Assembly (NCBI GenBank): GCA_012730035.1
Contig: JAAYBQ010000204.1
Span: 1-38,193 of the forward strand
Length of the DNA: 38,193 nt
From: Spirochaetota bacterium
GTDB taxonomy: Bacteria; Spirochaetota; UBA4802; UBA5550
Reading direction: 5' to 3'
The notes under the pieces were generated by a model, which was not told the origin of the DNA, searched no databases, and saw only the letters and a list, made by a program, of their open reading frames with translations. A program made the translations under genes and the position numbers. The stretch's first letter is position 1. Every line of letters starts with the position of its first letter. Positions 25,653-32,606 of this stretch are shown here, in pieces.

Positions 25653-26918
25653 ATGAACATTTTTTCGCAGGCCCGCAGGGGAATAATATCAGACGAAGTT
25701 AGAACAGTTGCCGGGACAGAGGGTGTTGATCCCGAAGAACTCCTGCGCGACTTTGCAGTCGGCCACGTAACCATCGTAAAGAACAGCAGGCGCAACATAA
25801 AACCCGTTGGAGTGGGCCGCAACCTTACGACCAAGGTAAACGCGAATATAGGCACATCACCCGACCTCTTCAGCGTTGAAACCGAACTTGCAAAGCTCGA
25901 TACTGCTGTCAAGGCCGGGGCCGATGCCATAATGGATCTCAGCACGGGCGGCGACCTTTCACTCTTCCGTAAAGAGATACTGGCACACTCACCCGTACCG
26001 CTCGGTACAGTCCCCATCTACGAAGCAGCAGTGCTGATGTCCTCAAAGAAAAAGAGTATATGCGAAATGGAGATCGGGGATTTTCTTGAGATAGTAAAAA
26101 AACAGGCAGAAGAGGGTGTGGACTTTATGACCATACATTCCGGCGTAACACGCGCATCTGTTCAGTCCCTGCACTCTCAGCAGAGAATCACAGGGATAAC
26201 AAGCCGCGGCGGTTCCATGCTCGGCGAATGGATGAAAAAGAACAACAGAGAGAATCCCCTGTTTGAACACTACGACGAAATACTCGATATACTTGCTCCG
26301 TACAATGTTGTAATAAGCCTTGGAGACGGGCTCAGGCCAGGATCAATTCACGACGCGAGCGACAGGGGCCAGGTTCACGAAATGCTCATACTTGGCGACC
26401 TGGCAAGACGCGCGCGTGAAAAGAATGTACAGGTAATAATAGAGGGCCCCGGACATGTTCCGCTGGACATGGTGGCCGACAACATAAAGCTTGAAAAGAA
26501 GCTCTGTGACAACGCGCCGTACTACGTACTGGGCCCACTTGTGACTGACATAGCCCCAGGATACGACCATATAACATCCGCCATAGGGGGCGCGATTGCC
26601 GCCGCGGCTGGAGCAGATTTTTTATGCTACGTTACACCTGCCGAACACCTGAGGCTGCCCGATGCAAACGACGTAAAAGAGGGTGTAATAGCCGCAAAGA
26701 TAGCAGCGCACGCCGGTGATATAGTCAAACTTGGAGCAAGAGCCTCGCGACTTGATGACGCCATGTCAAAGGCGAGAAAGGAACGCAACTGGAAAGAGAT
26801 GTACAGCCTTGCGATAGACAGGGAAAAGGCCGAGCAGTACAGAAAATCTGTGCCGTCTTGCGAAGATGACCAGTGCTCAATGTGCGGTGAATTCTGCTCA
26901 ATGAAGCGCGATTACTAA
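25653..26918 (+). CDS. thiC: Phosphomethylpyrimidine synthase ThiC family protein
   Basis: Radical SAM enzyme converting aminoimidazole ribotide to HMP phosphate for thiamine. It has 421 residues, the short form without the extra N-terminal domain. Conserved segments include VNANIGTS, DLSTGGDL, PLGTVPIYEA, SRGGS, GDGLRPGSIHDASD, IEGPGHVPLD, LGPLVTDIAPGYDHITSAIGGA and TPAEHLRLPD. The C-terminal cluster is C-SM-C-GEF-C (CxxCx3C) against CxxCx4C in E. coli-type ThiC. This shorter spacing occurs in some anaerobic and archaeal homologues as I recall, and the paralogous 5-hydroxybenzimidazole synthase (BzaF) is an alternative. No cobalamin genes are seen. The next gene starts 19 bases downstream. 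Confidence 0.9.
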   Translation: MNIFSQARRGIISDEVRTVAGTEGVDPEELLRDFAVGHVTIVKNSRRNIKPVGVGRNLTTKVNANIGTSPDLFSVETELAKLDTAVKAGADAIMDLSTGGDLSLFRKEILAHSPVPLGTVPIYEAAVLMSSKKKSICEMEIGDFLEIVKKQAEEGVDFMTIHSGVTRASVQSLHSQQRITGITSRGGSMLGEWMKKNNRENPLFEHYDEILDILAPYNVVISLGDGLRPGSIHDASDRGQVHEMLILGDLARRAREKNVQVIIEGPGHVPLDMVADNIKLEKKLCDNAPYYVLGPLVTDIAPGYDHITSAIGGAIAAAAGADFLCYVTPAEHLRLPDANDVKEGVIAAKIAAHAGDIVKLGARASRLDDAMSKARKERNWKEMYSLAIDREKAEQYRKSVPSCEDDQCSMCGEFCSMKRDY

Positions 26919-26937
26919 TAACTGAACGGAGGGCTGC

Positions 26938-27753
26938 ATGCCTGAAAATAAAACTTTTTACGAATCCTCCAAAGAGGACAGGGATCTGATACTTGAATAC
27001 AACCAGGTTTCCCTTGAAGGTACCGGCATTGTTAACATTCTTGACATAGGAATAGACAACCTGACGCGCCAGCAGGCAGTTTACAGGGTTACACGCATGA
27101 TCGAGGAGAAGGGCGTACATCACGTCATAATACTTAACCCGTACAAACTGCACAGGCTACGAACCAACAGTGACCTTAGACTTATAGCCGACAGGTCGAG
27201 CATGAAGATCGCAGCCGGGGCCGGACTGCAGTGGGCAGCCAGAAGGCTCAAAACTCCGCTTGTCGAAAGAATCGGCACCCTGAGCTTTATGATGGAACTT
27301 GTGCGCCTTGCAGAAATAAAGGCATATTCAATATTTTTAGTCGGCGGAAAACCTGAAACCGCTGAACAGGCATTTTTTAACATAAAAAAATCGTTCCCCG
27401 GCATACGCATAGTGGGAAGGCACGGCGGATACTTTGACAGCGACAGGGAAAAATCGGTAATAGAGGCAATCCGCAAATCAGAAGCAAACATAGTATTTGT
27501 GGGCCTGGGCTTTCCCAAAGAGGATAAGTGGATCAATACCATACGCCACGAATTCAAGAACACCGTATTTATAGGTGTGGGCGGAAGCCTTGACACAATA
27601 TCGGGCGCCGAAAGAAAAGCGCCGCCATGGTTCATGGAGAACGGAATGGACTGGTTCTACAGGATAATAACAAGGCCCTGGAGAATCGGAAGACTTTTAA
27701 GAGTAATGGTCTTTTTTTTGATGGCCACGGTAAAGGGGCTGCTCAAGAAGTAG
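26938..27753 (+). CDS. WecG/TagA/CpsF family glycosyltransferase, divergent
   Basis: A 271-residue membrane-associated enzyme of the GT26 family, which adds a sugar to a lipid-linked precursor in envelope polysaccharide synthesis. It has a ribosome binding site (GGAGGG) 19 bases after thiC. Family motifs seen are NPYKLHRL (about 67), FLVGGKPETAEQA, VVGLGFPKEDKWI-type motif near 190, FIGVGGSLDTISGAERKAPPW, and the basic amphipathic tail RPWRIGRLLR. The usual pDGxG motif reads AAGAG (92-96), so the aspartate taken as catalytic base in TagA is replaced by alanine; the following GsDl is also changed. It may be inactive, or use another residue. Confidence 0.8.
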   Translation: MPENKTFYESSKEDRDLILEYNQVSLEGTGIVNILDIGIDNLTRQQAVYRVTRMIEEKGVHHVIILNPYKLHRLRTNSDLRLIADRSSMKIAAGAGLQWAARRLKTPLVERIGTLSFMMELVRLAEIKAYSIFLVGGKPETAEQAFFNIKKSFPGIRIVGRHGGYFDSDREKSVIEAIRKSEANIVFVGLGFPKEDKWINTIRHEFKNTVFIGVGGSLDTISGAERKAPPWFMENGMDWFYRIITRPWRIGRLLRVMVFFLMATVKGLLKK

Positions 27754-27773
27754 CGGGGACAGCCCTTTATTTT
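27732..27773. terminator. Terminator embedded in the 3' ends of two convergent genes
   Basis: AAAGGGGCTG (27732-27741) pairs with CAGCCCTTT (27760-27768) with one bulged G, followed by ATTTTT. The stem begins inside the glycosyltransferase gene and ends inside the last codons of the convergent zinc-ribbon gene, which are only 13 bases apart. Confidence 0.65.
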
Positions 27774-27982
27774 TCGAATTCGTTTCTCTTTGCAGAGGTG
27801 TTGCGTGCTATCTCGAGTTCCTTGCGGGTAACGGCGCACCTGCCCAGGGTAAAGCCCCCCAGCTCCATTTTGTAACTGCAGGTTCTGCACACAGCCACGG
27901 GATTGCCGTTCTCCCAGTGGGTAATTTCAACATACCTTGACCCGCACCTTCTGCAGAAAATTACAGAAATATATTCTGACAT
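27767..27982 (-). CDS. Small zinc-ribbon protein
   Basis: A 71-residue protein with two CxxC knuckles (CRRCGSRYVE, CRTCSYKME) about 20 residues apart, giving a zinc ribbon, and a basic/acidic C-terminal helix (TRKELEIARN). Its ATG overlaps the stop of the pseudophosphatase gene by one base (TAATG), and GGGGAGGAT serves as ribosome binding site within that gene. Translation is therefore coupled, which hints at a functional pair. No named family. Confidence 0.7.
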   Translation of the reverse strand: MSEYISVIFCRRCGSRYVEITHWENGNPVAVCRTCSYKMELGGFTLGRCAVTRKELEIARNTSAKRNEFEK

Positions 27983-29283
27983 TACATATCCTCCCCGAAC
28001 GTGAATGCAAGCACCGACATATCCTTTCTTCTGTCAAATCCTCCCGTGTACTTTTCGGTAAACGAGAGAAGTGAATCGATTATTGCCGGCGAATCCCCCT
28101 GGCAGCTTTCAAGGAATTTTGCAACGCGCGCAAGACCGGCCTTTTTACCATCAGAGTTTTTAAGCTCGCGTATGCTGCCGGAGAGCATAACAAACCTGTC
28201 ACCCGGTTTAACCTGTATTCGCACGCACCCCGACCTGAAATCGCTGCGGCCCATATCGCCGCGCGACCTGTCGCTGAACCTGAGGTACCTTGCCACGCCA
28301 TCCCTTATCATAACAGGGCAGATGTCCCCGGCGTTTACAAAGTCGATCCTGCGGTTGGGAATATCTACAAAACATATAAACAGGGCAAGCGGTGAATCGT
28401 CGAACTTTTCAGAAACGCAGAGCCTGTTTGTCATCTCAATAATCTCGGCAGGGTCGCGCACGTCAAGCTCGGTCATAACCCTTATTATTCCGGAGATTGC
28501 CGACGCACGCAACGCTCCCGGAATACCCTTGTGGTCAACAGATCCCATGGTGACAAGGTAGACCCCGTCACCGTATTCGCGGAACATGTGGAAAACACCT
28601 CCCACCTCCCTCGCGGGTATTGACCTTGCCGCAGAGGTGAATCCGTTATCAGAGATGTGAAGATCGGGCGTGAGGGATTCCTGTATATTTTTAGCAGCCT
28701 TAAGCTCGCTCTCGAGCCGCTCATCCTCGATAGCCTTCTGGAAAAAAATGGCATTCTGCACAGCCAGCGCGGCCTGGTTAGAAAAGAGAAGAAAGAGGTT
28801 CATGTCATCATCGTCGAACTCTCCCCTTTTGACGGGATTGATCGCCTGTATAACACCCAGCAGCTTGCCTTTAAACAGGAGCGGCGCGCAGAGTATGGAT
28901 CTTGTGGTAAACCCCGTACTCTTGTCGTACATGGGATCGAACCTGCTGTCGCTGTAAACATCATTAACCAGCAGGCTCTTTCGGTGAAGGGCAACCCAGC
29001 CTGCAATCCCCTGCCCCAGTTTAACCCTGTATTTTTCCTTCAGCTCCTGTCCCGCCTCGCCAAGGGCTACCTTGAAAACAAGCTCCATGTTTACATCATC
29101 GTAAAGCAGCAGTGAGCTTGCCTCTGCGGACATAATATCCTTTATCATCTCCATGATAATTGAAAGGAGCCTGTTAATATTAAGGGTGGAATTTATAATA
29201 CCATTGATTTCAACAAGCCTGGACAGGTTTTCGACCTGCTTTTCCAGGTAATCGGTTTTTGATATAGAGGGCATATTATTCAT
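27982..29283 (-). CDS. GAF-domain, SpoIIE-type phosphatase-like protein lacking metal-binding aspartates
   Basis: About 433 residues from ATG 29283; the frame extends two codons further to a TTG. Residues 10-28 form a coiled coil, about 30-180 a GAF sensor domain (GIAGWVALHRKSLLVNDVYSD), 185-205 a signalling helix, and 215-430 a SpoIIE/RsbU PP2C-like domain. Family motifs that should read GGDxYD, xGDVSGHG and TDGVxE read GGVFHM, MGSVDHKG and SGSIRE here; only the last acidic site (KDMS) is kept. Active enzymes use these aspartates for two metal ions, so this is likely a pseudophosphatase or a divergent enzyme. No anti-sigma partner genes are adjacent. There is no ribosome binding site. Confidence 0.82.
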   Translation of the reverse strand: MNNMPSISKTDYLEKQVENLSRLVEINGIINSTLNINRLLSIIMEMIKDIMSAEASSLLLYDDVNMELVFKVALGEAGQELKEKYRVKLGQGIAGWVALHRKSLLVNDVYSDSRFDPMYDKSTGFTTRSILCAPLLFKGKLLGVIQAINPVKRGEFDDDDMNLFLLFSNQAALAVQNAIFFQKAIEDERLESELKAAKNIQESLTPDLHISDNGFTSAARSIPAREVGGVFHMFREYGDGVYLVTMGSVDHKGIPGALRASAISGIIRVMTELDVRDPAEIIEMTNRLCVSEKFDDSPLALFICFVDIPNRRIDFVNAGDICPVMIRDGVARYLRFSDRSRGDMGRSDFRSGCVRIQVKPGDRFVMLSGSIRELKNSDGKKAGLARVAKFLESCQGDSPAIIDSLLSFTEKYTGGFDRRKDMSVLAFTFGEDM

Positions 29284-29292
29284 GTACAAAAT

Positions 29293-29318
29293 ATTTTATA
29301 TGTGAGGCCTGGTGTCAA
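29293..29318 (-). promoter_or_regulatory. Possible near-leaderless promoter of the GAF pseudophosphatase
   Basis: On the minus strand, TTGACA (29318-29313) is followed after 14 bases by TAAAAT (29298-29293). The start codon is only 9 bases beyond, and no Shine-Dalgarno is present. This would give a nearly leaderless transcript. Confidence 0.35.
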
Positions 29319-29363
29319 TACTTATTCATAATGTGCATACATAATTACGGTATGGGTGGACAG

Positions 29364-30269
29364 TTACACCTGCTTATACCGCCCTGACCTTATAAAATCT
29401 ATAAAGTTGACTGCGCTGTCATTAAGAGGCTTAACCCTGGACGTTACCAGGTAAAAGGGTCTGCGGATTTTAAACTGCCCGGTATCGCATATTTTAAGTT
29501 TGCCCGGCACAAGATCGCGTTCAACAGCCAGGGACGAAATAAAGGCATAGCCGTTACCGCTGATAACAGCCTCTCTGAGCCCCTCAGAGGTTGTGCACTC
29601 CATGACAATATTAAGCTCGGCAGGCTGAATACCCTCTTCGATAAGGGCGTTTTCAACAACGTTCCTGGTGCCTGACCCCGGTTCGCGCGATATAAGGGGG
29701 ATCTTTTTAAAATCATCAATCCCTATCTTAGTTTTTTCACCCGGCGAAGTGACAAGTAGAATTTGGTCGCTCAATATTTCGCTGTAAACAAGGGACGGGT
29801 GCTTGATTTCACGCCCGGTTACGGCAAGGTCAACCTCCCCCTGCTTGATCTTTTCAATGGATTCACGGCTGTTGCCTATTTCGAGCTTGTAATATATGCC
29901 CTGGCTGACCCTGCGGTGGCCGCTAATAATAGATGGCAGAATATAAGTTCCCGGAATGGAACTGGATATAATGCTTATGACGCCGCCGAAAGTACCGGCC
30001 TGCATGTCAGACCTGAGGCTGTTAATATCCTTCATAAGCTTTTCGCAGAACCTGACAAAAACACGGCCCTCTTCGGTAAGTGAAAAGTCCTGGCTGTTCC
30101 GGTTAATAAGCCTGAGCCCTAACATCTTTTCAAGCTGCGCCACCTGGTGGCTTATTGAGGCCTGGCTCATTTTTAAATTCCGCGAAGCATTGGTGAAGCT
30201 TTTTTCGCTCACAACGGTCAGAAAGCTGCGAACCTGCTTCAGGTCAAAATTAAAATCTTTGAATGACAT
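29364..30269 (-). CDS. LysR family transcriptional regulator
   Basis: A 301-residue regulator. The N-terminal winged helix-turn-helix (about 10-70: VRSFLTVVSEKSFTNASRNLKMSQASISHQVAQLEKMLGLRLINR) is typical, followed by a substrate-binding domain (SSSIPGTYILPSI, GNSRESIEKIKQGEVDLAVTG, GSGTRNVVENALIEEG). GGAG precedes the ATG. It follows the ferredoxin-nitroreductase gene by 14 bases and probably shares its transcript. LysR proteins usually act on nearby genes and often bind a small metabolite, which is not identifiable here. Confidence 0.92.
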   Translation of the reverse strand: MSFKDFNFDLKQVRSFLTVVSEKSFTNASRNLKMSQASISHQVAQLEKMLGLRLINRNSQDFSLTEEGRVFVRFCEKLMKDINSLRSDMQAGTFGGVISIISSSIPGTYILPSIISGHRRVSQGIYYKLEIGNSRESIEKIKQGEVDLAVTGREIKHPSLVYSEILSDQILLVTSPGEKTKIGIDDFKKIPLISREPGSGTRNVVENALIEEGIQPAELNIVMECTTSEGLREAVISGNGYAFISSLAVERDLVPGKLKICDTGQFKIRRPFYLVTSRVKPLNDSAVNFIDFIRSGRYKQV

Positions 30270-30283
30270 GGGGGCTCCTTAAA

Positions 30284-31189
30284 TCACATAAACTCGACTG
30301 TATAATCTTTGCGGAGCGAATGTTTTGAAAACTTCACCGCGGGCTTACCAAGTGCAATAACGGCATGCACCCTGTTCTTTTCGTAAATATCAAGATAATC
30401 TTTAAGTTCGTCGCTGCGGTTGACAGCCTCGACAGCAAAACCTATAAGGCATGTGGCCAGGCCCATGTAATGCGCAAGCATACATATATTATACGCCGCG
30501 TAAGTTCCATCCTCGACCGGGGTGCTGCCGTTCATGCCGCTGTGAATAACAATAACACATGGAGCACCATGAAAAAGCCTGTCTATGCCCATGCTGCTCT
30601 CACGTATGGCGCGCCTGACAGTCTCGTAATGGTCCCTGTAATAATTTAGAAGTTTGCGCCCTGTGAAAGGTATCGAAAGAATACGCACAAGGGGATTAGC
30701 GGCCAGCCTGTTGATTTTGACAAAGAAGGACTTTACCTGCAGCGCCAGGTCCCAGACCTTGTCGCGGCCGTTAACCACGGTGAATTCCCATTCCTGGCAG
30801 TTGCTACCGGAAGGTGCGGTAACGGCAAATTCGACCAGGTCGCGTACACAATCATCGTCAACAGTATCCTTGCTGAATTTACGGACGCTCCTGCGTGACC
30901 TGAAGATATTAACAATCTCGGACGGGGAATGGTCCTTTGAAGAGAGAATTTTTTCTCTGTATTTGAATGAACTGAACTTAACCTGCTTAAGGAACCAGGG
31001 GAAGCTGATGGCGCCAGGCGAGCAAACGGCATAGCAGTGGGAACAAAGCATGCAGTCGTCATTTACAGTTACAACTTTTTTATCTTTTACAAGCAGAACA
31101 TCCTTGGGGCAGACAGAGTCACACCTGCCGCACAGAGTGCACTTGGATGGATCGATTTGAGGCCCCGTCACTATTGATTCACCAGGCAT
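30284..31189 (-). CDS. Ferredoxin-nitroreductase fusion protein
   Basis: A 301-residue protein; I chose ATG 31189 (AAAAGG nine bases upstream) over the longer frame starting GTG at 31213. Residues 10-70 hold a 2[4Fe-4S] ferredoxin domain with CTLCGRCDSVCP and CMLCSHCYAVCSPGA. The C-terminal domain (about 95-285) is a nitroreductase-like flavin domain (FRSRRSVRKFS, APSGSNCQEWEFTVV, ALGKP). Such fusions are common in anaerobes and are thought to pass electrons from the clusters to FMN; the substrate is unknown. A TATAAT box lies at 31245-31240 upstream with a weak -35. Confidence 0.9.
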   Translation of the reverse strand: MPGESIVTGPQIDPSKCTLCGRCDSVCPKDVLLVKDKKVVTVNDDCMLCSHCYAVCSPGAISFPWFLKQVKFSSFKYREKILSSKDHSPSEIVNIFRSRRSVRKFSKDTVDDDCVRDLVEFAVTAPSGSNCQEWEFTVVNGRDKVWDLALQVKSFFVKINRLAANPLVRILSIPFTGRKLLNYYRDHYETVRRAIRESSMGIDRLFHGAPCVIVIHSGMNGSTPVEDGTYAAYNICMLAHYMGLATCLIGFAVEAVNRSDELKDYLDIYEKNRVHAVIALGKPAVKFSKHSLRKDYTVEFM

Positions 31190-31312
31190 ATTATGCATCC
31201 TTTTAAGCCGCACCCGGGAGTTGAACGGGGGACTTTATTATTATAGAACTTTTAACCGTCTTTAAGAATTTAATGATCCTACTATTTATGTCAAACCCGA
31301 TTTGAAAAAATA

Positions 31313-31338
31313 TTGACACAAACAGTGATACTTATAAT
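31313..31338 (+). promoter_or_regulatory. tRNA operon promoter with short spacer
   Basis: TTGACA (31313-31318) and TATAAT (31333-31338) are both perfect consensus boxes, but only 14 bases apart. The first tRNA begins 18 bases after the -10. No other candidate is nearby. Confidence 0.55.
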
Positions 31339-31356
31339 GTGACACCGTTCCTGATA

Positions 31357-31430
31357 CGGGGCGTGGCTCAGTCCGGTAGAGCGCGTGGTTTGGGACCATG
31401 AGATCGGAGGTTCGAATCCTCTCGCCCCGA
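31357..31430 (+). tRNA. tRNA-Pro (anticodon TGG)
   Basis: 74 bases. The acceptor stem CGGGGCG pairs with CGCCCCG plus discriminator A. The D arm is GCTC...GAGC, the anticodon stem CGTGG/CCATG with loop TTTGGGA (anticodon TGG, codon CCA), and the T arm GGAGG-TTCGAAT-CCTCT. The 3' CCA is not encoded. Confidence 0.96.
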
Positions 31431-31443
31431 AGAAGTACAATAT

Positions 31444-31517
31444 GCGCCCGTAGCTCAGCTGGATAGAGCAACAGCCTTCTAAGCTGTGGGCCAGAGGTTC
31501 GAATCCTCTCGGGCGTG
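31444..31517 (+). tRNA. tRNA-Arg (anticodon TCT)
   Basis: 74 bases, 13 bases after the tRNA-Pro. Acceptor GCGCCCG pairs with CGGGCGT plus discriminator G. The anticodon stem ACAGC/GCTGT has loop CTTCTAA (anticodon TCT, codon AGA). The T arm is AGAGG-TTCGAAT-CCTCT. The 3' CCA is not encoded. Same transcript as tRNA-Pro. Confidence 0.96.
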
Positions 31518-31520
31518 CAT

Positions 31521-31559
31521 AAAAAAGACGCTGCCGGTTAAAGGCAGCGCTTTTTTTTT
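31521..31559 (+). terminator. Terminator of the tRNA operon
   Basis: AAAAAAGACGCTGCC, loop, GGCAGCGCTTTTTTTTT: stem CGCTGCC/GGCAGCG plus an A/C mismatch and an A/T-paired base, with a nine-T tail. It begins 4 bases after the tRNA-Arg. Confidence 0.93.
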
Positions 31560-31605
31560 ACATACTTCACCTAAAAGAGGCATTAACAATTACGCAATTA
31601 TTCTG

Positions 31606-31630
31606 AACTGCTGCAAAAAATGCAACAGTT
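31606..31630. other. Hairpin downstream of the small membrane-protein gene
   Basis: AACTG-C-TGCA, loop AAAAA, TGCA-A-CAGTT (31606-31630): a 9-bp stem with one mismatch. It lies between the tRNA terminator and the minus-strand membrane-protein gene. No T tract follows the stem on either strand. Confidence 0.35.
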
Positions 31631-31673
31631 GCCTCCTGATAGTTCACCGGGTGTTGCGGTGTGCAGTCTTAAG

Positions 31674-32057
31674 CTATTTAATCACGATTTTTAAAAACAG
31701 AAAAAATAACAAGGCATGAACCATACCCGAAACGATGAACACAATAACCTGGTTATCGATTAATTCATAGAAACAGAATGCGACAGGTGAGACTTGTCCG
31801 AATCCAGCCAGAAAAATTACCGGGCCATTAGCAATCATCAGATAAATACGTTTATTCGCCGGTAAATTTGTCCGGTCAAAAAAAATTATAAGAATATTTA
31901 AAAGCACACTGAATATTAAAAAAACCACCTCAATAAAAAACATGTTTAACATTGTACCAATAATATCGTCAGAACGATATAATACCGGGAAAAACCAGAA
32001 CAAGACCCACGGGATCAAATTAAATAAAAAGAAAGATCTATAAATATATTTATTCAT
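31674..32057 (-). CDS. Small four-helix membrane protein
   Basis: A 127-residue protein from ATG 32057 (AAGGGG 5-10 bases upstream). Four hydrophobic segments are visible: SFFLFNLIPWVLFWFFPVLY, MFFIEVVFLIFSVLLNILII, YLMIANGPVIFLAGFG and VIVFIVSGMVHALLFFLFL. It is AT-rich, unlike the housekeeping genes to the left. It is downstream of the lipoprotein gene on the same strand (23-base gap). No family is recognised. Confidence 0.6.
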   Translation of the reverse strand: MNKYIYRSFFLFNLIPWVLFWFFPVLYRSDDIIGTMLNMFFIEVVFLIFSVLLNILIIFFDRTNLPANKRIYLMIANGPVIFLAGFGQVSPVAFCFYELIDNQVIVFIVSGMVHALLFFLFLKIVIK

Positions 32058-32079
32058 ACAACCCCTTAATTCAACCAGT

Positions 32080-32451
32080 TTAATACAGTTTAAAAACAAA
32101 TCTTATACTGCCCGTGGTATCTTTATCTTCAGGCTTTATCAATATTTTACACCTGTTATCGTACCAGTCTGCCCTGATATTTTTGTCTGTTAAACCGTTA
32201 AGTTTTATTTTATTCATTATTTCGAAAGGATAATGACTGTAATAAAAAATACAACCTTTATCTATGTTCCCTTTTATCTTTATCTCAAGAACGCATGGAT
32301 TCTTTAGACCTGGGAATAATACAATCTCTTCGATTGGATTTCCTTTCAGGATATATTCTTTTTCAATACCTGTTTGACTTTCGGAACAGTTCGAAAAAAT
32401 AAACGAGAGTATTATAAAATAAACAACCGTGATGTTCCTTTTATTTATCAT
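32080..32451 (-). CDS. Small lipoprotein
   Basis: A 123-residue protein from ATG 32451 (AAGGAA upstream; the longer frame from 32484 has no support). Signal MINKRNITVVYFIILSFIFSNC ends in a cysteine, making it a likely lipoprotein. The mature part is beta-rich and acidic-basic mixed, with VLEIKIKGNIDKGCIFYY and CKILIKPEDKD. It is AT-rich. An internal stretch (32135-32255) exists as a second, frameshifted copy at 37662-37783. No family recognised. Confidence 0.6.
   Translation of the reverse strand: MINKRNITVVYFIILSFIFSNCSESQTGIEKEYILKGNPIEEIVLFPGLKNPCVLEIKIKGNIDKGCIFYYSHYPFEIMNKIKLNGLTDKNIRADWYDNRCKILIKPEDKDTTGSIRFVFKLY
32135..32255. repeat. Intact copy of a 121-base direct repeat
   Basis: This part of the small lipoprotein gene matches 37662-37783 in the same orientation, with about four substitutions and a one-base difference. 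The two copies are 5.5 kb apart. Confidence 0.85.
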
Positions 32452-32606
32452 AAGAATTATTTCCTTACCTCCAGCCAACACCATACATTACCAAGGCAAT
32501 CGAGTGACTCATCATCTGAAGAAAGACTGTTTAATCTGTTACGCAGCATCCCGATACAACATTTTTAACATTACCGGTTTCAGGATTCAGGCGGGCAATA
32601 ACCCCA

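Noticed and set aside
31286-31471. A minus-strand frame of 61 codons across the tRNA genes
   Set aside because: It is the complement of tRNA-Pro and part of tRNA-Arg. Such frames are a well-known false call.
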